Source: Parapedobacter composti (lineage in GTDB: Bacteria > Bacteroidota > Bacteroidia > Sphingobacteriales > Sphingobacteriaceae). Taken from it: a stretch of 64,000 nt of DNA. The translations under genes were made by a program, and so were the position numbers. The stretch covers positions 186,001-250,000 of the forward strand of contig NZ_FOLL01000004.1 in assembly GCF_900112315.1 (NCBI RefSeq). The letters are read 5' to 3'. This document shows, in pieces, positions 16,861 through 25,100 of this stretch (position 1 is its first letter; each line of letters starts with the position of its first letter). A model generated the notes under the pieces. The model was not told where the DNA came from, ran no database searches, and saw only the letters and a program-made list of their open reading frames with translations.

Positions 16861-19107
16861 ATGGAATTTCTACAAGACAACTTGATTTACCTGATTCCTG
16901 TACTGGGCCTCGTCGGCATTTTTGTAATGATTGCCAAGTCAGCATGGGTAAGCCGGCAGGATGCCGGTGATGACAATATGCGGTCGCTTGCGGGCCATAT
17001 TGCCGAAGGAGCCATGGCCTTCCTCAAAGCAGAGTGGAAGGTGCTCTCCTATTTTGTGATCATTTCGGCCATCCTGTTGGCTTGGTCGGGCACGCTCGTG
17101 GAAACGTCCAGCTGGGTGATTGCCATATCGTTTATCATCGGTGCGGTCACTTCCGCGTTTGCGGGGTACATCGGCATGAATATCGCCACCAAAGCCAACG
17201 TGCGTACCACCCAGGCCGCGCGCACCAGCCTTGCCAAGGCCCTGAAGGTATCGTTTACCGGAGGTACGGTAATGGGCCTCGGCGTAGCCGGACTCGCCGT
17301 ATTGGGTTTGGGCGCCTTATTTATCATATTCTACCAGTTATACGTGGTAAGCACCGGATCCAGCGTTAATGGCGTTGAAATGGAGAAAGCCCTTGAAGTA
17401 CTGGCGGGATTCTCGTTGGGTGCTGAGTCCATTGCCCTGTTCGCCCGTGTGGGCGGCGGTATCTATACCAAAGCCGCTGACGTGGGGGCCGACTTGGTTG
17501 GCAAGGTTGAGGCCGGTATTCCTGAAGACGATGTACGTAACCCAGCGACCATCGCAGACAACGTAGGTGACAACGTGGGCGACGTAGCCGGTATGGGCGC
17601 CGATTTATTCGGTTCATACGTGGCCACCATCTTGGCAACCATGGTGCTGGGCAGGGAAATCGTTTCCGCCGACAATTTCGGAGGCATCGCCCCCATCCTG
17701 CTTCCTATCCTCATTGCAGGGCTCGGACTGATTTTCTCCATCCTCGGTGCCGCATTGGTCAAGGTTAGCAACGACCAGGGAGACGTACAGCAAGCATTAA
17801 ACCTGGGCAACTGGTCTTCCATCGTATTTACTGCCATCGCCTCCTACTTTGTGGTAGGTTGGTTGTTACCGGAACAGTTGGAATTACGGGGTGTACCTTT
17901 CAGTTCCCTTGACGTGTTCTTCGCCATCGTTGTGGGCCTTATTGTCGGCGCACTGATGAGTATTGTTACGGAATATTATACCGCCATGGGTAAACGCCCG
18001 GTCAGCTCCATCGTTAAACAGTCGTCCACCGGCCATGCCACCAACATCATCGGCGGACTGTCCGTCGGCATGGAATCCACGGCTGTACCCACTATCATCC
18101 TTGCTGCGGGTATCATCAGCTCCTACGCATTTGCCGGCCTGTATGGCGTGGCCATCGCGGCCGCCGGAATGATGGCCACCACGGCCATGCAGCTCGCTAT
18201 CGATGCCTTCGGTCCAATCGCAGACAACGCGGGCGGCATTGCAGAAATGAGCGGACTGCCCAAGGAGGTCCGCGAACGTACCGATAAGCTGGATGCCGTA
18301 GGCAATACCACCGCTGCCACAGGCAAAGGCTTTGCCATCGCTTCGGCGGCGTTAACCGCACTGGCACTCTTTGCTGCCTTTGTGGGCATTGCAGGGATAG
18401 ACTCCATCGATCTCTATAAAGCCCCGGTATTGGGTGCCCTCTTTATCGGAGCCATGATTCCCTTTATTTTCTCCTCGCTGGCCATCGCGGCCGTTGGGCG
18501 TGCAGCCATGGCCATGGTTGAAGAAGTCCGCCGCCAATTCCGCGAAATCCCAGGAATCATGGAATACAAAGCAAAGCCAGAATATGATAAGTGTGTAGCC
18601 ATATCCACCAAAGCATCCATCCGGGAAATGATTTTCCCGGGAGCGATAGCCCTCATTGTACCAATCCTGGTGGGTTTCGGCTTCAAAGGCGTATTTGCCG
18701 ACACTTCCTCGGCAGAAATCCTTGGCGGCCTGCTCGCCGGTGTAACGGTATCCGGCGTATTGCTCGGTATGTTCCAGAACAACGCAGGCGGAGCTTGGGA
18801 CAATGCCAAGAAGTCGTTTGAAGCCGGCGTGGAAATCAATGGCAAAATGGAATACAAAGGTTCAGACGCGCATAAGGCATCGGTAACCGGCGATACCGTC
18901 GGCGATCCGTTCAAAGACACGTCCGGCCCATCCATGAACATCCTGATTAAACTGATGTCCATCGTATCACTCGTTATCGCACCGCATATCAGTGTAACGG
19001 AAGGCCTTCAAGCTAAAGCGGACGTAAAACAACAAACAGAACACGTAGCCGCAACAACTCCGTCAAGCCAAACCACTGCCAATCCATCCAGTACACTGAC
19101 ATATTAA
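16861..19107 (+). CDS. hppA: Membrane-bound ion-pumping pyrophosphatase
   Basis: 748 residues, about 16 membrane helices. It hydrolyses pyrophosphate and pumps H+ or Na+ out of the cytoplasm. Substrate motifs DVGADLVGKVEAG (about 207-219), EDDVRNPATIADNVGDNVGD and the C-terminal DTVGDPFKDTSGPSMN are intact. GNTTAATGKG (481-490) has Ala at the position typical of K+-dependent enzymes. The helix-6 glutamate normally found in DLFESY/DLLESF is missing (DLFGSYV, Gly251), while helix 5 has GAESIAL (Glu189) where Ser is usual. A polar tail of about 35 residues after the last helix (KADVKQQTEHVAATTPSSQ and on) is an extra. It has its own promoter and terminator. Confidence 0.95.
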   Translation: MEFLQDNLIYLIPVLGLVGIFVMIAKSAWVSRQDAGDDNMRSLAGHIAEGAMAFLKAEWKVLSYFVIISAILLAWSGTLVETSSWVIAISFIIGAVTSAFAGYIGMNIATKANVRTTQAARTSLAKALKVSFTGGTVMGLGVAGLAVLGLGALFIIFYQLYVVSTGSSVNGVEMEKALEVLAGFSLGAESIALFARVGGGIYTKAADVGADLVGKVEAGIPEDDVRNPATIADNVGDNVGDVAGMGADLFGSYVATILATMVLGREIVSADNFGGIAPILLPILIAGLGLIFSILGAALVKVSNDQGDVQQALNLGNWSSIVFTAIASYFVVGWLLPEQLELRGVPFSSLDVFFAIVVGLIVGALMSIVTEYYTAMGKRPVSSIVKQSSTGHATNIIGGLSVGMESTAVPTIILAAGIISSYAFAGLYGVAIAAAGMMATTAMQLAIDAFGPIADNAGGIAEMSGLPKEVRERTDKLDAVGNTTAATGKGFAIASAALTALALFAAFVGIAGIDSIDLYKAPVLGALFIGAMIPFIFSSLAIAAVGRAAMAMVEEVRRQFREIPGIMEYKAKPEYDKCVAISTKASIREMIFPGAIALIVPILVGFGFKGVFADTSSAEILGGLLAGVTVSGVLLGMFQNNAGGAWDNAKKSFEAGVEINGKMEYKGSDAHKASVTGDTVGDPFKDTSGPSMNILIKLMSIVSLVIAPHISVTEGLQAKADVKQQTEHVAATTPSSQTTANPSSTLTY

Positions 19108-19133
19108 TTTACTTGAAGCCGATTCAACAATAC

Positions 19134-19168
19134 AAAAAGGGGATTTGCACCAGCGAATCCCCTTTTTT
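19134..19168 (+). terminator. Rho-independent terminator after hppA
   Basis: A stem of about 14-15 bases (19134-19148 with 19153-19167, core GGGGATT/AATCCCC), four-base loop ACCA, ending in a run of six T. Confidence 0.9.
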
Positions 19169-19222
19169 GTGTACTTTCCAAGCTGTAAATAAAAAATTAC
19201 GCGTTTAAAACCAAAAAATTTG

Positions 19223-19230
19223 TAGGTTTG
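19223..19230 (+). promoter_or_regulatory. -7 box upstream of the second permease
   Basis: TAGGTTTG fits TAnnTTTG and lies 48 bases before the start codon at 19279. A -33 box is not clear; TTTA at 19204 is only 15 bases upstream. Confidence 0.5.
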
Positions 19231-19278
19231 GCCGTTACTAACTGGCAAGACCTGAATTTGTATTAAGAAAAGAGCGAT

Positions 19279-20766
19279 ATGTTATTTAAAAAATCGATTC
19301 CTACATTGATTGCCGAAGCCGCTGAAAGTGGTGAAGGTACGCTTAAACGGACATTATCAAGCGGAGGACTGGTAGCGTTGGGCGTTGGCGCCATCATTGG
19401 TGCAGGTCTTTTCTCTTTGACAGGCATTGCAGCGGCAGAAAATGCCGGACCTGCGGTGACCCTTTCCTTTATCGTGGCAGCTTTAGGCTGTGCATTTGCA
19501 GGGCTATGCTATGCTGAGTTCGCCGCCATGATTCCGGTTGCAGGGAGTGCCTATACCTATTCTTACGCCACCATGGGTGAGTTTGTTGCCTGGATTATCG
19601 GATGGGACCTGGTACTCGAATACGCGTTGGGCGCTGCAACCGTCGCCTCCAGTTGGTCGCAGTATTTCAACCAATTACTCCTTGTATTTGGCATCCATCT
19701 CCCCGAAAGTTTGCTCCATGGCCCTTGGGAAGGCGGCATTGTCAATGTCCCTGCCATCATCATTGTATGCCTGCTTTCGCTTTTGCTGATGCGGGGTACG
19801 CGCGAATCGTCGTTGGTCAACAACGTCCTTGTCGTCGTCAAGGTTGCAGTTGTACTGGTGTTCATTGCCTTGGGCTGGAGTTTCATCAACCCGGAAAACC
19901 ACGTTCCCTTTATTCCCGCAAACGAGGGCGAACAGTTGGTGAAGTCAGGCCAGATGGGCTTTTTTGACTTTTTCAACAGTGACTATTTCGGCCATTTCGG
20001 CATCAGCGGCATCATGCGCGGCGCTGGCGTCGTCTTTTTCGCCTTCATAGGGTTTGATGCCGTCAGTACGGCGGCGCAGGAAGCCAAAAACCCACAGAAA
20101 GGTATGCCCATAGGAATTATCGGATCGTTGCTGGTATGTACCGTGCTCTATGTGCTTTTTTCTTATGTGATGACCGGCCTTGAGCATTACACCATGTTCG
20201 CCGGCGATGCCAAGCCTGTAGCTACAGCATTTGAAAAGACCGGATACACCTTTCTGAATACCGCCTTGATTATCGCTATCCTTACGGGTTACACATCCGT
20301 GATGCTCGTGATGCTGCTCGGCCAAAGCCGCGTTTTCTATACCATGAGTAAAGACGGTTTACTGCCTAAATTCTTCTCCGACTTATCTAAACGCCAAACG
20401 CCATGGAAAACCAATGTGATATTCATGGTATTCGTAAGCATTTTCACGGGCTTCGTTCCAGTGTCAGATCTGGGCCATATGGTAAGCATCGGCACCTTAT
20501 TCGCATTTGTTCTGGTATGCATAGGCATTTTAGTGCTCCGGAAAACAAATCCTGAAGCCCCTCGGCCGTTCCGTACCCCGTTGGTGCCGCTGGTGCCGGT
20601 TTTGGGCGTGGTGGTCTGCGTCGCTATGATGGCTTCTTTGCCGGTACAAAGCTGGGAGCGGCTGGCCATTTGGATGGCCCTTGGCGTAGGGGTTTACTTC
20701 TTGTATGGTAAACGGCATAGCAAAATCAGAAAGGTGGCTGCCCAGAAGAACGGTTCGCCGCAATAG
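19279..20766 (+). CDS. APC family (CAT-like) amino acid permease
   Basis: 495 residues with 12 or more membrane segments. The N-terminus carries GVGAIIGAGLFSLTGIAA, the usual first-helix signature of the cationic amino acid transporter branch, and FFAFIGFDAVSTAAQEAKNP mid-protein is also characteristic. It is expected to be an inner-membrane amino acid symporter or exchanger; the substrate is not deducible. It is more similar to YfnA-type permeases than to the permease at 14593. It stands alone between the hppA terminator and a strong bidirectional terminator. Confidence 0.9.
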   Translation: MLFKKSIPTLIAEAAESGEGTLKRTLSSGGLVALGVGAIIGAGLFSLTGIAAAENAGPAVTLSFIVAALGCAFAGLCYAEFAAMIPVAGSAYTYSYATMGEFVAWIIGWDLVLEYALGAATVASSWSQYFNQLLLVFGIHLPESLLHGPWEGGIVNVPAIIIVCLLSLLLMRGTRESSLVNNVLVVVKVAVVLVFIALGWSFINPENHVPFIPANEGEQLVKSGQMGFFDFFNSDYFGHFGISGIMRGAGVVFFAFIGFDAVSTAAQEAKNPQKGMPIGIIGSLLVCTVLYVLFSYVMTGLEHYTMFAGDAKPVATAFEKTGYTFLNTALIIAILTGYTSVMLVMLLGQSRVFYTMSKDGLLPKFFSDLSKRQTPWKTNVIFMVFVSIFTGFVPVSDLGHMVSIGTLFAFVLVCIGILVLRKTNPEAPRPFRTPLVPLVPVLGVVVCVAMMASLPVQSWERLAIWMALGVGVYFLYGKRHSKIRKVAAQKNGSPQ

Positions 20767-20970
20767 TATCCAATACAGCACATCCAGTTACCCTCCGTGT
20801 CCGTTCGCTTGATCGGTCGCAGGGGGTAACATCACCTTACTTGTTATGTTTGCCGGATTACGGTCCCATGCTCATGGGAAGCCGTCGAATCGCCCGCTAA
20901 AACCGTTCTGAAATACGTAAAACCACAAGTGCTGGACAACCTTTCGGAAGGTGATTTCTGGATGGTAGCA
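20767..20970. other. Gap with a possible decayed coding fragment
   Basis: About 200 bases between the permease and the terminator at 20971. In one forward frame the stretch from roughly 20886 on reads as plausible protein (KTVLKYVKPQVLDNL, then SEGDFWMVA) and runs into the terminator hairpin, without a start codon. A TAnnTTTG match (TATGTTTG, 20845-20852) has no partner box or ORF. I do not recognise the fragment. Confidence 0.25.
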
Positions 20971-21010
20971 ATAAAAGAAACGACGGCCTTTTGGTCGTCG
21001 TTTCTTTTAT
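20971..21010. terminator. Bidirectional rho-independent terminator
   Basis: An 18-base stem (20971-20988 with 20993-21010; core GACGGCC/GGTCGTC, with AAAAGAAA/TTTCTTTT flanks) and a TTTT loop. The A-rich left arm and T-rich right arm let it work for both the permease (+) and the TonB receptor (-). Confidence 0.88.
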
Positions 21011-21025
21011 TTATTAATGCTCGGA

Positions 21026-24000
21026 TCAGTTAAAAATATATCTCAAGCCTAACTGAATCTGATATCTAGAATCTATCGAAGTATTGTTTCTGAAGGTCGA
21101 CGCTTCCAAATTTTGATTGACAGTATATGTAGGAGTACTGCTCTGCACTCCCCTGAATTGCAAGAAATTCGTCATGTTCGGCATTTGAACGACTCCCCAG
21201 CTGCTATTGAGTAGGTTTCCGACATTGATAATATCTAATGACACCTGAAGACGATGAGTATTTTTACCACTAATAACGCCGGTCAATTCTTGTATATACC
21301 TAATATCAAAACGATTCATCCAGGGATACTCACCTCCATTCCTTTCCGCATAATTTCCCCTCCTTGTTTTCAAATAGTCATCTTGCTCAATGTATGCATC
21401 TAACCTTTGCCATTGCGCATCCGCAGACTCCGGATTATCTCCTGTTATATCGACTAAAACAATATCATTTCTATCTCTTGGGACATATATCAGGCTGTTT
21501 GAGAATCTGCCACCAGTATTCAGAATATCGCCAGCCACAACGTAGTTGAACCTTGTATTACCAAAATTGTCGCCTGCAGGCCTTCCTTCATAGAACAATC
21601 CAATTTTTGAAGGAAGGTTACGGGTGATATTGAAGTTTATATTTATTCCGGCAACTACTCGATTTCTTACCAGAAAACTTGAATATGCCAGAACAGGGTT
21701 ATTGGGGTCATTTACTATGGCGTTGCCAACGTACGCAGAATTCGCCTGTGAACCGGGGTTAGACGTTATATCCCGAGCGTCACTGTATGTATAAGCAAGC
21801 ATTGCATCACCATACCTGCCAAATTGTTTCTGCAATTGAGCGGTGATATTGTAGGCATAGCCTTGATTCGTATTATCCATAACAATAGCGTTCGTGATAT
21901 TTTCGTTAATACGAGATGCCGTTCCCCCACCTTGAAAATAATCCCTATTATCCCCTGTTCCTGAATACTGACCTGCGGGAGTACGCAAATTAGCATCGCG
22001 ATGGAAAACCTCATTAATTGATTTGGTGTATATACCTTCCAATGATGCCCGTATTCCAGCCGGCAGTAAATATTCAACAGCCAGGTTAGACCTCCAAATT
22101 TGAGGTAGCCTGAAATCGTTAGCCGTCATATTAATCGCGAAGGTCGATGGAACTGTTGGGTTAGACGGGATGTAAGCTGACGGGTCAGGATCAAATGGAC
22201 GATTTGCTGGGTTGTTCAAAAAGTCCTGCCCGAATGTCAGCCCGGTATTTCCAGCTTGATTGGTCAACCAAACCCCAGGCAACCCTCCTGTAAACACACC
22301 ACTACCGCCTCTAACGATCAATGACCTATCTTGATAAACATCCCAATCGAAACCTACCCTTGGCGACATCAAGACCCGCGTTTTAGGTAATTGACCGACA
22401 TCTAACCGCTCACCGTCTCTGAATGTCATGGCATTAACTATCGGATTGGAAGATATCTTAGCGGTATAAACCGGTATATCGGCTCGTATACCATAACTTA
22501 ATTTAAAATTAGGCTTCACGAACCATTCATCCTGCGCATATAAGGCTATAGGCATCATACTGAACTCAGCAAAGGGCCGGCTGACTCCCTCCACAGCAGA
22601 ATATGTCAACTGATACAGCAGCGGCGTTACAGAACCGTCACCATTTGCCGCAGCTATAAAATCATCAACTGTGTTGTATCTGAACTGACCATTAAAAAAC
22701 TGAGCGAATGCATTCGCATATTTTTGATAACCTAAAGAACCACCAAACGTGAAGGTATGGTTGCCAGAAAATAGGTTAAAATTGTTAGTCAACGTAAAGA
22801 TATCTTGATTTAGCTCATTGAGTCCACTAAACGGCTCAGACCCGAACGAAATGTAGTTTGCGCCGGCACCATCCTCAATATCTACCAACGGGAATGCACC
22901 ACTTATAGGTTCTCGATAATCCCTAAATGCCGTATAAACTATCTGCAGATTATTGGCTGTACGGCTGTTGAAACTGGAATTCAACTCGGCAGTAATGGAA
23001 TTGATGTTGTTATACTGCCTGTACCTCAATCCATCATATATCATGGATGTCAAACTTGGCCCCCTTCCTCCCCGTGAGTTAGATGTACTTGGGTTGATAT
23101 CCCTGAAAGAACTGAGGTAATTATACCGCAATGTCATCTTATGCTGCGCGTCAATGTTCCAGTCAAAGCGTGCCGTCAAGTTATCAGCCTGTTGTAGATT
23201 ATCATATCCCTCGTACACTCCAGGGTTATAACCAAAATTATTAATTAATACGTCCCTAACCCGATCTAAATCTGAGGCTAACACCCTTGAAATATTCGGA
23301 CCCTCGGTTCCCCGGTTAGCCAATATCGTTGTGCCCGGCGTTGTCCTCCTTGTTATTTCACCGTTAACAAAGAAAAACAACTTGTCCTTGATTATCGGTC
23401 CACCTATTCGAACACCGAACTGTCTATTCGTATAACTTTCATTTTTAGGTAACTTGACGCCATCCACGGTATAACCCTGTAGATCTTGGTTCTTATAATA
23501 TGTATAAACGGAACCTGACAATGTATTGTTACCGCTTTTTGTAACAGCGTTAACACCCGCTCCTGTAAAACCGCCTTGCTTGACATCATAAGGCGACAAA
23601 TTAATCTGAATGGTTTCTATAGCATCTAAAGAGAAAGGCTGTGCACCTGTTTGCCCGCCTGGCAAAGCCGACAAACCAAACGCATTGTTCATTTGAGCGC
23701 CATCCAATGTTAGCGAGTTAAATAGACTATTGCGCCCTACAAACGAAAAACCGTCACCTTGCGAATTTGCCTGTGGTGTTAGCTTAGTCAAATCTGTGAT
23801 ACTTCTTGAGATCGCAGGCATTTCCTCTATTTTTTGCCGTGAGACTATCGTTGAAACGCCAGTTTTAACGCCTTGTTGCCTATCCGCACTGACCGTAACC
23901 TCATCCAACGCGGTAGTTCCGTCAGACATCAGCGCGTTCAACACATACGGCTGCCCCAATTGCAGGTGTATGTCTTCATAGACTTCCGGTGATTGGCCAA

Positions 24001-24247
24001 CATAGGTGACTTCAACGCGGTAAGGGCCGCCCACGCGCAGATTCGCTAAGTTGAAACGGCCGCTTTCATTGGTTGTTGTGCTGTACACCGTGCCGCTGGG
24101 TACGTGCGTTGCCTTTACGGTAGCGCCAGCAAATGCTTGTCCGTTTGCTTGCAATACGGAACCGGTCATGCTACTTGTGGTCACTTGTGCATGCGTTGCA
24201 CCAACTGTAACCCAAAACACGACCATGATAAGTAAAAACTTCTTCAT
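21026..24247 (-). CDS. Oar-like TonB-dependent outer membrane receptor
   Basis: 1073 residues. A signal peptide (1-21, ending ATHAQ) is followed by a carboxypeptidase-regulatory-like beta-sandwich (about 25-110; GSVLQANGQAFAGATVKATH), a plug domain (about 125-250; FVGRNSLFNSLTLDG, GGFTGAGVNAVTKSG) and a large beta-barrel ending in LGLRYIFN with a terminal Asn. This is the Oar-type TonB receptor seen in Bacteroidota and Myxococcus, with no SusD partner. The ligand is unknown. The first 350 bases of the gene look GC-richer than the barrel part. It is monocistronic, ending at the terminator at 20971-21010. Confidence 0.92.
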   Translation of the reverse strand: MKKFLLIMVVFWVTVGATHAQVTTSSMTGSVLQANGQAFAGATVKATHVPSGTVYSTTTNESGRFNLANLRVGGPYRVEVTYVGQSPEVYEDIHLQLGQPYVLNALMSDGTTALDEVTVSADRQQGVKTGVSTIVSRQKIEEMPAISRSITDLTKLTPQANSQGDGFSFVGRNSLFNSLTLDGAQMNNAFGLSALPGGQTGAQPFSLDAIETIQINLSPYDVKQGGFTGAGVNAVTKSGNNTLSGSVYTYYKNQDLQGYTVDGVKLPKNESYTNRQFGVRIGGPIIKDKLFFFVNGEITRRTTPGTTILANRGTEGPNISRVLASDLDRVRDVLINNFGYNPGVYEGYDNLQQADNLTARFDWNIDAQHKMTLRYNYLSSFRDINPSTSNSRGGRGPSLTSMIYDGLRYRQYNNINSITAELNSSFNSRTANNLQIVYTAFRDYREPISGAFPLVDIEDGAGANYISFGSEPFSGLNELNQDIFTLTNNFNLFSGNHTFTFGGSLGYQKYANAFAQFFNGQFRYNTVDDFIAAANGDGSVTPLLYQLTYSAVEGVSRPFAEFSMMPIALYAQDEWFVKPNFKLSYGIRADIPVYTAKISSNPIVNAMTFRDGERLDVGQLPKTRVLMSPRVGFDWDVYQDRSLIVRGGSGVFTGGLPGVWLTNQAGNTGLTFGQDFLNNPANRPFDPDPSAYIPSNPTVPSTFAINMTANDFRLPQIWRSNLAVEYLLPAGIRASLEGIYTKSINEVFHRDANLRTPAGQYSGTGDNRDYFQGGGTASRINENITNAIVMDNTNQGYAYNITAQLQKQFGRYGDAMLAYTYSDARDITSNPGSQANSAYVGNAIVNDPNNPVLAYSSFLVRNRVVAGININFNITRNLPSKIGLFYEGRPAGDNFGNTRFNYVVAGDILNTGGRFSNSLIYVPRDRNDIVLVDITGDNPESADAQWQRLDAYIEQDDYLKTRRGNYAERNGGEYPWMNRFDIRYIQELTGVISGKNTHRLQVSLDIINVGNLLNSSWGVVQMPNMTNFLQFRGVQSSTPTYTVNQNLEASTFRNNTSIDSRYQIQLGLRYIFN

Positions 24248-24336
24248 GTTGCTTTGATTTTTGTGAAATATTTTGTTTTCGTTACAAAAATAGGAGGCAA
24301 CAATCAGTTTTTTGATTAACTTTAAATAAGTTAATG

Positions 24337-24371
24337 CAAACTTAATTAAAAATAAACATCAGTAAATCAAA
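24337..24371 (-). promoter_or_regulatory. Candidate promoter of the Oar-like receptor
   Basis: On the minus strand TTTG (24371-24368), 23-base spacer, TAAGTTTG (24344-24337). A second -7 match TATTTTTG (24292-24285) lies closer to the start at 24247 but has no -33 partner. The region 24248-24417 is AT-rich and holds no gene. Confidence 0.4.
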
Positions 24372-24417
24372 AAAGTAACACAAAATTAAAGAAGAATACA
24401 AAGCGATATACTATAAT

Positions 24418-25065
24418 TTAAGAATTATAGTAAAACTCCTCCACATACATCAACGTCATCATTTCATTATTGAACTGCTGCAGGCTTTTCCGGTCGCCGT
24501 TCAATTCAAACACGACTGATAGTTGGCGTGCACGCTTGCTAACGGTCTTCCGCACGTATTTTAGATGATGCCTATCCATCACTTCCTTCAGTTTCTCCAA
24601 ATTACCCACATCCACATCTTGGAAAACGACAAAAAGCGTTCGCGTCAAAAACAGCTTTTCCATCGAAATTTCCACTTTACTAAAAAGGGATAATACGGCC
24701 ACCGTAATGAAGGATAACGATAAAGCGAGCCCATAATAGCCTAATCCCGCAGCCATACCGATACCGGCAACCACCCAGATGACCGCCGCGGTGGTAAGTC
24801 CCATCACGGAAAATTTGTCCTTGAAAATCACACCTGCCCCGATAAAACCTATCCCGGTAATGATGTTCGCTGCAATGCGGTCATCGCTGCCCGCACCAAA
24901 GCGCGAAGCTATCGTAAACGCGGTAGCTCCCAGGCAAATGAGCACGATGGTGCGGAAACCTGCCGACTTGTTCTTGTATTCGCGTTCGAGGCCGACAAGG
25001 CTGCCCGCCAATATGGAGATGCCTATGGAAATCAAATCTTGCTGTTCGGGCAAAAAATCCATCAT
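24418..25065 (-). CDS. MgtC/SapB family inner membrane protein
   Basis: 215 residues. The N-terminal part has about four to five membrane segments with the family signatures GSLVGLEREYKNKSAGFRT and NIITGIGFIGAGVIFKD. The C-terminal 70 residues form a soluble ACT-like domain. MgtC-family proteins are linked to magnesium homeostasis and membrane potential; the role here is inferred from family. It lies 35 bases downstream of mutS2 on the same strand and is probably the last gene of the DUF4296-mutS2-mgtC unit. Confidence 0.88.
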   Translation of the reverse strand: MMDFLPEQQDLISIGISILAGSLVGLEREYKNKSAGFRTIVLICLGATAFTIASRFGAGSDDRIAANIITGIGFIGAGVIFKDKFSVMGLTTAAVIWVVAGIGMAAGLGYYGLALSLSFITVAVLSLFSKVEISMEKLFLTRTLFVVFQDVDVGNLEKLKEVMDRHHLKYVRKTVSKRARQLSVVFELNGDRKSLQQFNNEMMTLMYVEEFYYNS

Positions 25066-25100
25066 TTCTCTATTTAGTTGACCAAACGCGATGCAAAGCG

